Shown: one piece after another, positions 16,564 through 24,277 of the stretch | How positions within the stretch are numbered: the stretch's first letter is position 1 | Layout: every line of letters begins with the position of its first letter | Source of the DNA: Streptomyces asoensis | GTDB lineage: Bacteria > Actinomycetota > Actinomycetes > Streptomycetales > Streptomycetaceae | Reading direction: 5' to 3' | NCBI RefSeq assembly: GCF_016860545.1 | Contig: NZ_BNEB01000003.1 | Location: 682,001-746,000 of the forward strand | Length of the DNA stretch: 64,000 bases | The notes under the pieces: generated by a model | What the model saw: the letters and a program-made list of their open reading frames with translations, nothing else | What the model was told of the DNA's origin: nothing | Database searches by the model: none | Made by a program: the position numbers and the translations under genes

Positions 16564-18246
16564 GTGGGCAAGAGAAGGCGCGTCGAAGAGCGGCGCAGCA
16601 AACGGCGGCCCGCCGTGACCGGTGGGGTGATCGCCGGTGCCGTCGTCGTCGGGGCGGGTCTCGGGGTCTGGGCGCTGTACGGCGGCGGAGCGGCCGCCGA
16701 CGAGGGGTCCGCCGCGGCCGCCAACGGCAAGCAGGTGCCGCGGGTCAGGGCCGACGCGCCGTCGGCGGCCGAGGCGAAGTCCGCGGCCGCGCGGTTCCTG
16801 ACGGACTGGCAGCAGGGCGAGGTGGCCGGCGCGGCCGCCGCGACGGACGACCCGGCCGCCGCCACCGTCCTCCTGACCGGCTGGACCAAGGACGCCCACG
16901 TCACGGGCGTCAGCCTCACCGCGGGCAAGGCGCACGGGGCGAAGGTGCCGTTCTCCGTGCGGGGCACGGTGAAGTACAAGGGCGTCGGCAAGCCGCTGAG
17001 CTACTCCAGCGCGCTCACCGTCGTCCGCAATCCGAAGAACGGCAAGGCGCAGGTCGACTGGCACGCCTCCGTCGTCCACCCGGACCTCCAGGACGGCGAC
17101 CGGCTCGTCACCGGCGAGTCCGGCACCCCGCCGGTCAAGGCCCTGGACGCCAAGGGAGGTGAGCTGACCGCCGCCCGGTACCCCTCCCTCGAACCGGTCC
17201 TCGACGGACTGCGGGAGAAGTACGGCAAGAAGGCGGGCGGCAAGGCGGGCGTGGAGCTCCAGGTCGTGCGCGGCAAGGCGTCGAAGGCGAAGAAGGCCTC
17301 CGACAAGACCTTGCTGGAGCTGAGCAAGGGCACCCCGGGCACCGTGCGGACCACGCTGAGCCCCACGCTCCAGGCGGCCGCCGAACAGCAGGTGGCGAAG
17401 AAGGCACGCTCGTCGGTGGTCGTCCTGCGCCCCTCCACGGGCGAGATCCTCGCGGTGGCGAACGCCGGTCACGGCTTCAACACGGCGTTCAACGGCTCCC
17501 TCGCGCCCGGCTCCACGATGAAGGTCGTCACGTCGTCCCTGCTCATCGAGAAGGACCTCGCCTCGGCGGACAAGAAGCACCCCTGCCCGAAGACGTTCAC
17601 CTACGGCGGCTGGAAGTTCCACAACGACGACGACTTCGAGATCACCGGCGGCACGTTCAAGGCGAGCTTCGCGCGCTCCTGCAACACGGCCTTCATCAGC
17701 CAGGCCCCCGAGCTGGACGACGACAGCCTGACCAAGCAGGCCCAGCAGGTGTTCGGTCTGTCGCTGAACAACTGGGCCATCGGCGTCCCGTCCTTCGACG
17801 GCTCGGTGCCGGTGCAGTCGGCCGCCCAGAAGGCGGCGTCGCTGATCGGTCAGGGCGGGGTCCGGATGAACCCGCTGAACATGGCGTCGGTGGCGGCCAC
17901 CGTGAAGGCGGGCACCTTCCACCAGCCGTACCTGGTCGCCCCGTCGGTCGACGACCGCAAGCTGGCGACGGCCTCGCGCACCATGTCGGCGTCCACGCTG
18001 GGGCAGTTGCGGGAGCTGATGAACTACACCGCCGCGGCCGGCACCGCGGCCGAGGCGATGTCCGGCCTGGGCCCCGACTACGGCGCCAAGACGGGCTCGG
18101 CGGAGGTCGACAACCAGGACAAGCCCAACGGCTGGTTCACCGCCTACCGCGGCGACCTGGCGGCGGCGGGCGTGGTGCAGGCGGGCGGCCACGGCGGCGA
18201 CACGGCCGGGCCGATCGTGGCGTCCCTGCTGCGGATGGGCGGCTGA
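16564..18246 (+). CDS. Penicillin-binding transpeptidase (class B-like), copy 2
   Basis: 560 residues, paralogous to the preceding gene along its length. A basic N-terminus (MGKRRRVEERRSKRR) precedes a membrane anchor (about 18-38) and an NTF2-like domain starting AAEAKSAAARFLTDWQQG. The transpeptidase motifs are S317-T-M-K320, S372-C-N374 and K509-T-G511. The charged Lys/Ala-rich linker around residues 228-250 is longer than in copy 1. The 143-nt gap leaves room for a separate promoter, so the two copies may be expressed at different stages. ATG at 16564. The neighbour ssgE suggests sporulation-linked wall work, by context only. Confidence 0.92.
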   Translation: MGKRRRVEERRSKRRPAVTGGVIAGAVVVGAGLGVWALYGGGAAADEGSAAAANGKQVPRVRADAPSAAEAKSAAARFLTDWQQGEVAGAAAATDDPAAATVLLTGWTKDAHVTGVSLTAGKAHGAKVPFSVRGTVKYKGVGKPLSYSSALTVVRNPKNGKAQVDWHASVVHPDLQDGDRLVTGESGTPPVKALDAKGGELTAARYPSLEPVLDGLREKYGKKAGGKAGVELQVVRGKASKAKKASDKTLLELSKGTPGTVRTTLSPTLQAAAEQQVAKKARSSVVVLRPSTGEILAVANAGHGFNTAFNGSLAPGSTMKVVTSSLLIEKDLASADKKHPCPKTFTYGGWKFHNDDDFEITGGTFKASFARSCNTAFISQAPELDDDSLTKQAQQVFGLSLNNWAIGVPSFDGSVPVQSAAQKAASLIGQGGVRMNPLNMASVAATVKAGTFHQPYLVAPSVDDRKLATASRTMSASTLGQLRELMNYTAAAGTAAEAMSGLGPDYGAKTGSAEVDNQDKPNGWFTAYRGDLAAAGVVQAGGHGGDTAGPIVASLLRMGG

Positions 18247-18267
18247 GGCGACGGTCCCGACGGCGCG

Positions 18268-18316
18268 GGTCCGCGCGTGACAGCTCCGGGCTTCACGGCC
18301 CTGTCACGCGCGGGCC
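18268..18316. terminator. Bidirectional terminator between PBP copy 2 and ssgE
   Basis: GGTCCGCGCGTGACAG and CTGTCACGCGCGGGCC form a 16-bp stem (one G:U) with a 17-nt loop, ending one base before the ssgE stop. It can serve both convergent genes. Confidence 0.75.
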
Positions 18317-18670
18317 TCAGTGCGTGACAGGCTGCTGCGCCGTCGCCGAGTAGGTGCGGCGCAGGAACCGCAGCAGTGTCTTGGACTCGAACTGGACGAC
18401 CGAGACGCCGTGCGCGGAATGGAACTCGACCACGGCCTGGACCCGTCCGCAGGGCCAGACCCGGACCTCGCCGGTGCCGGTCGGCACCCGCAGCCCCTGT
18501 TCGAGGAGGGTGCGGGAGAACGTCCACTCCCGGCGGTCGGGCAGTCCGACGCGGACGGTGCGGGGTTCCTCGGAGTCGTAGCGCAGGACGACCGGTACCG
18601 CCGCATCCTCTCCGATGCGGTCGGCGTCGCTGACGATGTGGGCACGCGCGTACTGCTCGACTACGGACAT
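18317..18670 (-). CDS. ssgE: SsgA-like sporulation/cell-division regulator SsgE
   Basis: 117-residue SALP family protein, restricted to sporulating actinomycetes. The family core is visible as VPVVLRYDSEEPRTVRVGLP, EWTFSRTLLEQGL, GEVRVWPC and VVEFHSAHGVSVVQFES. In S. coelicolor SALPs guide septum placement and spore maturation; SsgE is linked to correct autolytic separation of spores. The position beside two PBP genes matches my recollection of SCO3156-SCO3158. ATG at 18670 with GAGAGGG upstream. The protein is slightly shorter than SsgA/SsgB, as expected for SsgE. Confidence 0.88.
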   Translation of the reverse strand: MSVVEQYARAHIVSDADRIGEDAAVPVVLRYDSEEPRTVRVGLPDRREWTFSRTLLEQGLRVPTGTGEVRVWPCGRVQAVVEFHSAHGVSVVQFESKTLLRFLRRTYSATAQQPVTH

Positions 18671-18767
18671 CGACCGGCCCTCTCACGCAGGGTGATCTGT
18701 GCGGAAGCCATGAACCCGCTCCCCCTCCAATGTCGCATATTTTGCGGAATGCGCTCCTCCGAGCCGA

Positions 18768-18789
18768 TGTATCTCATATGTGCGATACA
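18768..18789. promoter_or_regulatory. Imperfect 22-bp palindrome between ssgE and the ECF operon
   Basis: TGTATC-N10-GATACA, with 9 of 11 base pairs matching across the full 22 nt. It lies about 98 nt upstream of ssgE in an unusually A/T-rich stretch (18725-18792). It may be an operator for ssgE; the binding protein is unknown. Confidence 0.35.
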
Positions 18790-18859
18790 CACAGTCGCCG
18801 GGCGGCACATGTCGTGACCGGCCGGCGGTGTCGCTCCACCAATGGACAAGCACTCGCTC

Positions 18860-18896
18860 TTGCGAACCGTTCGCATTAAGCCACTATCATCGTCGG
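18860..18896 (+). promoter_or_regulatory. Nur-like operator overlapping a leaderless promoter of the ECF operon
   Basis: TGCGAA-CCG-TTCGCA at 18861-18875 is a perfect inverted repeat. The 17-mer 18860-18876 has the form TTGC-N9-GCAT, one base off the TTGC-N9-GCAA layout known for the nickel regulator Nur of Streptomyces. It covers TTGCGA (18860-18865), a plausible -35. TATCAT at 18885-18890 is a good -10 that places transcription start at the GTG (18897). Repression by metal-bound regulator would block polymerase binding. Confidence 0.55.
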
Positions 18897-19949
18897 GTGC
18901 ACGTACCCGACGGATTCATCAACGCCCCGACCTCCGCCGTCACCGGAGTCGTCGCCGCCGGCGCGATCGCCGTGAGTCTGCGCGGCGCGCGCCGTGAGCT
19001 CGACGACCGCACCGCGCCGCTGGCCGGCCTCGTGGCGGCGTTCATCTTCGCCGTGCAGATGCTGAACTTCCCCGTCGCGGCGGGGACCAGCGGACATCTG
19101 CTCGGCGGCGCGCTCGCCGCGATACTCGTGGGCCCCTGCACAGGGGTCCTGTGCGTCTCCGTGGTCCTGCTGATGCAGGGCATCCTCTTCGCGGACGGCG
19201 GCCTGACCGCGCTCGGCGTGAACATCACCGACATGGCGATCGTGACGACCGTCGTGTCCTACGCCGTCTTCCGCGGCCTGGTGAAGGTGCTGCCGCGCAG
19301 CCGCCGGTCCATCACCGCCGCATCCTTCGTCGCCGCGGCGCTCTCCGTGCCCGCCGCCGCGGTGGCCTTCACGTTCATCTACTGGATCGGCGGCACCACC
19401 GACGTGGCGATCGGCAAGGTCGCCACCGCGATGATCGGCGTCCACGTGCTGATCGGCATCGGCGAGGCCGTCATCACCGCGCTGACCGTGGGCGCCGTCG
19501 TCGCCGTCCGGCCGGACCTCGTCCACGGAGCGCGCGACCTGCGGCAGAAGCTCCGGCTGCGGGTGCACGGCGAACTCGTCGACGCCCCGGCGCCCGAGGC
19601 CGCGCCCGTGGCGGCGCGCACCTCCCGGCGCACCCTGTGGGTGACGGGTCTGGTCACCTCCCTGGTCCTGGCCGGCTTCGTCAGCTTCTACGCCTCCTCG
19701 AACCCCGACGGCCTGGAGAAGGTCGCCGCCGACAAGGGCATCGACAAGAAGACCGGGCAGCACGCCTCGGCCGACTCCCCGCTCGCCGACTACGGCGTCA
19801 AGGACGTGTCGGACGCCCGTCTCTCCGGCGGCCTCGCGGGCGTGATCGGCGTAGGAGTGACCGTCGTCGCGGGCAGCACCGTGTTCTGGGCGGTCCGCAG
19901 GCGGCGCGCGGGCGACGACGTGTCCGCCACGGCCACGGGGAGCGTCTGA
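18897..19949 (+). CDS. cbiM: ECF nickel/cobalt transporter, fused substrate-specific CbiM/NikM-CbiN/NikN protein
   Basis: 350 residues. The N-terminus VHVPDGF is the metal-binding MH(V/I)P(D/E)G motif, with His2, and a second predicted ligand His67 sits in TSGHLLGG, the same number as in a structurally studied NikM. About seven membrane helices form the S component (1-215). The C-terminal part (about 240-345) has a helix, the PDGLE signature (SNPDGLEKVAADKG) and a final helix, so it is a CbiN/NikN domain fused to the end. The promoter appears leaderless; GTG at 18897. Nickel is favoured over cobalt because of the Nur-like operator; no cobalamin gene or riboswitch is nearby. Confidence 0.85.
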   Translation: MHVPDGFINAPTSAVTGVVAAGAIAVSLRGARRELDDRTAPLAGLVAAFIFAVQMLNFPVAAGTSGHLLGGALAAILVGPCTGVLCVSVVLLMQGILFADGGLTALGVNITDMAIVTTVVSYAVFRGLVKVLPRSRRSITAASFVAAALSVPAAAVAFTFIYWIGGTTDVAIGKVATAMIGVHVLIGIGEAVITALTVGAVVAVRPDLVHGARDLRQKLRLRVHGELVDAPAPEAAPVAARTSRRTLWVTGLVTSLVLAGFVSFYASSNPDGLEKVAADKGIDKKTGQHASADSPLADYGVKDVSDARLSGGLAGVIGVGVTVVAGSTVFWAVRRRRAGDDVSATATGSV

Positions 19950-19952
19950 GTC

Positions 19953-20714
19953 ATGGGCGCCGGGCACGCGCACCGGCTCTACCGGCACGGGCACTCCCCC
20001 GTCCACGGTCTGCCGCCGCACACCAAACTCGCCGCCGCCTTCGGCTTCGTGGTCGTCGTCGTGTCGACGCCGCGCGAGGCGATGTGGGCGTTCGCCCTGT
20101 ACGCCGCGCTGCTGGCCGTCGTCGCGCGGCACGCGCGCGTGCCCGCCGGTTTCCTGCTCAAACGTCTGCTGATCGAGGTGCCGTTCGTCGCGTTCGCGGT
20201 GCTGATGCCGTTCGTGGCACAGGGTGAACGGGTCGACGTCCTCGGCCTGTCGCTCAGCGTCAACGGACTGTGGGGCGCCTGGAACGTCCTGGCGAAGGGC
20301 ACCCTGGGCGTCGCCGCCTCCGTCCTGCTGGCGTCCACGACGGAGCTGCGCGAGCTGCTTCTCGGACTGCAACGCCTGCGGCTGCCCCCGCTGCTCGTGC
20401 AGATCGCGTCCTTCATGATCCGTTACGGCGACGTCATCACGGACGAGATGCGCCGGATGCGGATCGCCCGGGAGTCGCGTGGCTTCGAGGCCCGCGGCGT
20501 GCGCCACTGGGGCGTGCTCGCCAAGTCGGCGGGCGCGTTGTTCATCCGCTCCTACGAACGCGGCGAGCGCGTGCACCTGGCCATGGTCAGCCGCGGGTAC
20601 GCCGGTTCGATGCCGGTGATCGACGAGGTGACCGCTTCCCGGGCGCAGTGGTCGTACGCGCTCGCCCTGCCGTTCGCCGCGCTCGCCGTCTGCGTGTTGG
20701 GATGGGCCCTGTGA
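19953..20714 (+). CDS. cbiQ: ECF transporter T component (CbiQ/NikQ)
   Basis: 253-residue integral membrane coupling subunit with several hydrophobic helices between about 25 and 130 and a final helix at about 232-252. The cytoplasmic coupling helix contains RIARESRGFEARG, which holds the Ala-Arg-Gly motif that contacts the ATPase. It starts 3 nt after the CbiM stop and its own TGA overlaps the next start (GTGA), so the subunits are translationally coupled. Confidence 0.9.
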   Translation: MGAGHAHRLYRHGHSPVHGLPPHTKLAAAFGFVVVVVSTPREAMWAFALYAALLAVVARHARVPAGFLLKRLLIEVPFVAFAVLMPFVAQGERVDVLGLSLSVNGLWGAWNVLAKGTLGVAASVLLASTTELRELLLGLQRLRLPPLLVQIASFMIRYGDVITDEMRRMRIARESRGFEARGVRHWGVLAKSAGALFIRSYERGERVHLAMVSRGYAGSMPVIDEVTASRAQWSYALALPFAALAVCVLGWAL

Positions 20715-21490
20715 CCGACGCCGTGACTCCTTCCGTGACACCCGCGCCCTCCCTGGAGGTGGCGGGCCTGGCCTTCGCCTACCCCGACGGCCACCAGGCC
20801 CTGTTCGGGGTGGACTTCTCCGTCGCGCGGGGCGAGCGCGTCGCGCTGCTCGGGCCCAACGGCGCCGGCAAGACCACCCTGGTGCTGCACCTCAACGGCA
20901 TCCTGACCGGCGGCGCGGGCACCGTGACGGTGGCCGGGCTGCCCGTCGGCCGGCAGCACATGGCCGAGATCCGCCGCAGGGTCGGCATCGTCTTCCAGGA
21001 CCCGGACGACCAGCTGTTCATGCCCACGGTCCGCGAGGACGTGGCGTTCGGGCCGGCGGCGGCCGGGCTGAAGGGGGACGCCCTGGAGGCGCGGGTCGAC
21101 CACGCGCTCGCGCAGGTCGGCATGGCGGAGTTCAAGGACCGTCCGCCGCACCACCTGTCCTTCGGCCAGCGGCGCCGGGTGGCCGTCGCGACGGTGCTCG
21201 CGATGGAACCGGAGATCCTCGTCCTGGACGAGCCGTCGTCCAACCTCGACCCGGCCTCGCGTCGCGAACTGGCCGACATCCTGCGCGCCCTGGACGTCAC
21301 GGTGCTCATGGTCACGCACGACCTGCCGTACGCCCTCGAGCTGTGCCCGCGGGCCCTGATCCTGAGCGACGGCGTGATCGCGGCGGACGGCAGGACCGGC
21401 GACCTGCTGGCCGACGACACGCTCATGCGCGCACATCGCCTGGAGCTGCCCTTCGGGTTCGACCCGCGCTCGGCGACAATGGACGCGTGA
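20711..21490 (+). CDS. cbiO: ECF transporter ATP-binding subunit (CbiO/NikO)
   Basis: 259 residues. Walker A is GPNGAGKTT, the Q-loop FQDPDDQLF is typical of EcfA/CbiO, the signature is LSFGQRRR and Walker B is ILVLDEPSSNLD. The signature has Phe in place of the first Gly of LSGGQ, which occurs in this family. It energises metal uptake as a homodimer with the T component. GTG at 20711 overlaps the previous stop by 4 nt, and its TGA overlaps the next GTG in the same way. Confidence 0.92.
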   Translation: MTDAVTPSVTPAPSLEVAGLAFAYPDGHQALFGVDFSVARGERVALLGPNGAGKTTLVLHLNGILTGGAGTVTVAGLPVGRQHMAEIRRRVGIVFQDPDDQLFMPTVREDVAFGPAAAGLKGDALEARVDHALAQVGMAEFKDRPPHHLSFGQRRRVAVATVLAMEPEILVLDEPSSNLDPASRRELADILRALDVTVLMVTHDLPYALELCPRALILSDGVIAADGRTGDLLADDTLMRAHRLELPFGFDPRSATMDA

Positions 21491-21954
21491 CGAACGAGGC
21501 ACCCACCGCCGCCGGCACGCTGCTCCTGGACGAGCAGCTGTGTTTCGCGCTGTACGCGGCCCAGCGCGCGGTGACGGCCGCGTACCGGCCGCTCCTGGAC
21601 GAACTGGGGCTCACCTACCCCCAGTACCTCGTGCTGCTGGTCCTGTGGGAGCGCGGTGAGACGACCGTCAAGGAGCTGGCGGCCGCCCTGCGCCTCGACT
21701 ACGGCACGATGTCGCCGCTGCTGAAGCGGCTGGAGGCGGCGGGGCTGGTGCGCCGGGAGCGCTCGGCCCGTGACGAGCGCACGGTGCTCGTGGCGTGCAC
21801 CGGACGCGGGGAGGAACTGAAGGGGCGCGCGGAGCGCGTGCCCGGCAACCTGCTCGCGTCGACGGGGCTGGAGGCGGCGGAGGTCGCGCGGCTGCGCGAG
21901 GACCTGTGGGGGCTCGCGCAGCGGGCCCAGAACGCGGCGGACCGCACCCGCTGA
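21487..21954 (+). CDS. ohrR: OhrR-type MarR family regulator (organic hydroperoxide sensor)
   Basis: 155 residues. LDEQLCFALYAAQRAV carries the reactive Cys (C19) of OhrR proteins, which is oxidised by organic peroxides to release DNA. The winged-helix segment is TTVKELAAALRLDYGTMSPLLKRLEAAGLVRR, followed by RDERTVLV in the wing. YPQYLVLLVLWE is also diagnostic for OhrR. Its start overlaps the last transporter gene (GTGA), so it is the fourth gene of the metal-importer operon, yet its expected target ohr follows 136 nt downstream. I infer that it represses ohr. Confidence 0.88.
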   Translation: MTNEAPTAAGTLLLDEQLCFALYAAQRAVTAAYRPLLDELGLTYPQYLVLLVLWERGETTVKELAAALRLDYGTMSPLLKRLEAAGLVRRERSARDERTVLVACTGRGEELKGRAERVPGNLLASTGLEAAEVARLREDLWGLAQRAQNAADRTR

Positions 21955-22032
21955 GACCGGCTCCGGCGCGCCCCGCACGGCGCTCGGACGAAGTTACCCG
22001 CGGTTACTACCCCCTGGTAGGCACACCTCCAC

Positions 22033-22071
22033 GTACCGGCCGGTACCTTGTGCACGATGTAATTGGACAAG
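22033..22071 (+). promoter_or_regulatory. Palindromes in the ohr promoter region
   Basis: GTACCGGCCGGTAC (22033-22046) is a perfect 14-bp palindrome. It is followed by CTTGT-N15-ACAAG (22047-22071), whose centre includes GTAATT. An AATT-containing inverted repeat is the general form of OhrR sites, but the match is partial, so the assignment is tentative. Confidence 0.35.
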
Positions 22072-22090
22072 TTCCGGGGAAGGTCCCGCC

Positions 22091-22582
22091 GTGGCCGAAA
22101 GCACCGCCGTCGACACCAGCGACACCGCAGACGACACCGTCACCGCCGACACCGGCGACACCCGACCGACGAAGATCACGTACGTCGCCGAAGCGACCGC
22201 GCACGGCGGCCGCGACGGGTTCGTGACCAGTCAGGACGGCCAGATCGGGCTCAAGGTGGCGATGCCGCCGGAGCTGGGCGGGGACGGCAACGGCACCAAT
22301 CCGGAGCAGCTCTTCGCGGCCGGATACAGCTCCTGCTTCCACAACGCGCTGATCCTCGTCGGCAACCGTGCGGGCTTCGACCTCACGGGGTCGACGGTGG
22401 CGGCGAAGGTCGGGATCGGCCCGAACAAGCACAAGGGCTACGGACTGGCCGTCGCCCTCAGCGTCTCGCTGCCCGTCCTGGACCGGGACCTCGCCGAGAA
22501 GCTGGTGGACGCCGCGCACCAGGTGTGCCCGTACTCCAACGCCACCCGCGGCAACATCGACGTGACGATCATCCTCGGCTAG
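22091..22582 (+). CDS. ohr: Organic hydroperoxide resistance protein Ohr
   Basis: 163 residues, OsmC/Ohr fold. The two catalytic cysteines are C82 (GYSSCFHNAL) and C146 (QVCPYSNAT); the conserved Arg that activates the first Cys is in the GGRDG segment. It reduces fatty-acid and other organic hydroperoxides using lipoylated proteins. The first 26 residues (AESTAVDTSDTADD and on) are an extra acidic, Thr-rich leader absent from typical Ohr, which begins near KITYVAEATA. GTG at 22091 has GGGGAAGG upstream, which supports translation of the extension; an internal start is not obvious. Confidence 0.93.
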   Translation: MAESTAVDTSDTADDTVTADTGDTRPTKITYVAEATAHGGRDGFVTSQDGQIGLKVAMPPELGGDGNGTNPEQLFAAGYSSCFHNALILVGNRAGFDLTGSTVAAKVGIGPNKHKGYGLAVALSVSLPVLDRDLAEKLVDAAHQVCPYSNATRGNIDVTIILG

Positions 22583-22610
22583 GGGCGAGGGGCCGGCGGC
22601 GAACGGCGAA

Positions 22611-22633
22611 CGGCCGGTCCGAGGGGCCGGCCG
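22611..22633 (+). terminator. Terminator of ohr
   Basis: CGGCCGGTCC and GGGCCGGCCG pair over 10 bp (one G:U) around a 3-nt loop, 29 nt after the ohr stop. Confidence 0.55.
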
Positions 22634-22714
22634 GGACCGCGTGCGAGGAATCACCGGCCGCGCGGGCGTGTTGCCCCCAGGAGTGCGGGAGCAGCCGGGA
22701 GAGGACGTGCGGGC

Positions 22715-23893
22715 GTGGACGTGAGCGGTGCGGTGACCGAGGGCTTCGAGCCCGTACGGGAGGCGTTCGTCCGCAATTTCGAGGTGCTCGGCGACCGGGG
22801 CGCGGCGGTGACCGTCTACCGGGACGGGCACAAGGTCGTCGACCTGTGGGGCGGCACCCGGGACGTGGACGGCGTGGACGGCGACGCGCCCTGGGAACGG
22901 GGCACCGCGCAGATCGTGCGCTCGGCGACCAAGGGCGTCGCGGCCGCCGCGCTCCTGCTGCTGCATCAGCGCGGCGAACTGGACCTGGACGCGCCCGTGG
23001 GCACGTACTGGCCGCAGTACAAGGCGGCCGGCAAGGAACGGACCCTCGTACGGGACCTGCTGGCGCACCGCGCGGGCGTCCCCGTCCTGGACCGCCCCCT
23101 GACGCCCGCGGAGGCCGCCGATCCCGACCTGGGCGCGGCGGCGGTGGCGGCGCAGGCGCCCGTCTGGGAGCCCGGCACGGACCACGGGTACCACGCGCAG
23201 ACGTACAGCTGGCTGACCGGCGAGCTGGTCCGGCGGGTCACCGGGCGGACCGTCGGCGCGTACGTCGCCGACGAGATCGCCGGGCCGGTGGGGGCCGACC
23301 TGTGGCTCGGACTGCCGCCGGAGCTGCACGCGCGCGTGGGGCGCGTGGGACAGGTGGAGGGGCCCGCACCGGCGGGAGCCCTCAGGACCCGCCCCAAGCC
23401 CGCCGTGACCGCCGCCTACGCCGACCCGGGCTCCCTCACCCGCCGCGCCTTCGCCGCGATCACCCCGCTCCCCGACGAGAACGACCCGGCCTACCGGTCC
23501 GCGGTGCTCCCCGCCTCCAACGGCATCGCGACCGCCGACGGCCTGGCCCGCTTCTACGCCTCCCTGATCGGCGAGGTGGACGGCGGGGTACGGCTGCTGC
23601 GCCCGGAGACGGTGGAACGGGCCCGCGGCGAGCGGTCGTCGGGCCCGGACCGCGTACTCGTCGTGAACACCCGCTTCGGCCTGGGCTACATGCTGCACGG
23701 GGCGGCCTCCCCGCTGCTGTCGCCCACCTCGTTCGGTCACCCGGGCCGCGGCGGCGCGCTGGGCCTCGCCGATCCCGCCTCGGGGATCGCCTTCGGCTAC
23801 GTCACCAACGGGTTCCGCACGAGCGTGACGGCGGACCCGCGCGCGCAGGCGCTGCTGCGGGCGGTACGGACGGCCGTGGCGGCGGGCCGCTGA
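22715..23893 (+). CDS. Serine beta-lactamase-like hydrolase (class C / esterase EstB family)
   Basis: 392 residues. The nucleophile motif SxxK is RSATKGVAAAA (Ser near residue 71). The Tyr motif is YHAQTYSWLTGELVRR and the third motif is FGHPGRGGALG, which replaces KTG as in esterase-type members. There is no signal peptide, so it is predicted cytosolic. The substrate is unknown; relatives act on small esters or D-amino-acid peptides, and true beta-lactamase activity is unlikely. GTG at 22715 has a GGGAGAGG ribosome binding site. It is convergent with the DUF1876 gene, only 3 nt apart. Confidence 0.85.
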   Translation: MDVSGAVTEGFEPVREAFVRNFEVLGDRGAAVTVYRDGHKVVDLWGGTRDVDGVDGDAPWERGTAQIVRSATKGVAAAALLLLHQRGELDLDAPVGTYWPQYKAAGKERTLVRDLLAHRAGVPVLDRPLTPAEAADPDLGAAAVAAQAPVWEPGTDHGYHAQTYSWLTGELVRRVTGRTVGAYVADEIAGPVGADLWLGLPPELHARVGRVGQVEGPAPAGALRTRPKPAVTAAYADPGSLTRRAFAAITPLPDENDPAYRSAVLPASNGIATADGLARFYASLIGEVDGGVRLLRPETVERARGERSSGPDRVLVVNTRFGLGYMLHGAASPLLSPTSFGHPGRGGALGLADPASGIAFGYVTNGFRTSVTADPRAQALLRAVRTAVAAGR

Positions 23894-23896
23894 CGC

Positions 23897-24178
23897 TCAG
23901 ACGTTGATCGAGTGCGACTTGCGGCCCGAGTCGTCGTCGATCTCCACATGGGCCTTGGTGAGCAGGCGCATCGCGATCTCGTTGAGGGCGCGGGCGCCGG
24001 CGATCTCCTCGCCGACCCGCGGCTGGTCGACGTCCACGTTGTGCCGGGTGGCATGCCCCTGGGTCCTGATCTCGGTCCCGTCGGGCAGCCGCACCATCGC
24101 CACCGCGCGCGTGTGCCGGCCGTCCTCCTCGAACTCCAGCTCGACATGCCATCCGACAGTGGTGTGCATTGCGGTCAT
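23897..24178 (-). CDS. DUF1876-type small protein (dsRBD-like fold)
   Basis: 93 residues, with WHVELEFEEDGRHTRAVAMV, GTEIRTQGHATRHNVDVDQP and VGEEIAGARALNEIAMRLL as family blocks. The family is predicted to have a dsRBD-like alpha/beta fold and occurs in many actinobacteria, some members being dormancy- or stress-linked; its biochemical role is not known. The ATG at 24178 has a near-perfect ribosome binding site (GGAGGTGA), and the longer in-frame reading is rejected. Confidence 0.82.
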   Translation of the reverse strand: MTAMHTTVGWHVELEFEEDGRHTRAVAMVRLPDGTEIRTQGHATRHNVDVDQPRVGEEIAGARALNEIAMRLLTKAHVEIDDDSGRKSHSINV

Positions 24179-24277
24179 GGGGTCACCTCCGGAAGTCCTC
24201 ATTCCAGGGTGCTCCCGCGAGCGCGCGGGCGCACCCAGTCGGCTCACGGCGGCGGACGCGACCCTCGCGGCGCGAGG

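Noticed and set aside
14848..18192. A 1114-codon frame antisense to the two PBP genes
   Set aside because: It is the complementary-strand shadow; the plus-strand proteins have full catalytic motifs, and the antisense product has no recognisable domain.
18897..21490. Cobalamin riboswitch or cobalamin biosynthesis context for the ECF importer
   Set aside because: The promoter appears leaderless, so no riboswitch can fit, and no cob genes are present.
22715..23893. True class C beta-lactamase
   Set aside because: SxxK and Tyr motifs are present, but the third motif is HPGRGG rather than KTG and there is no signal peptide, so an esterase/peptidase is more likely.
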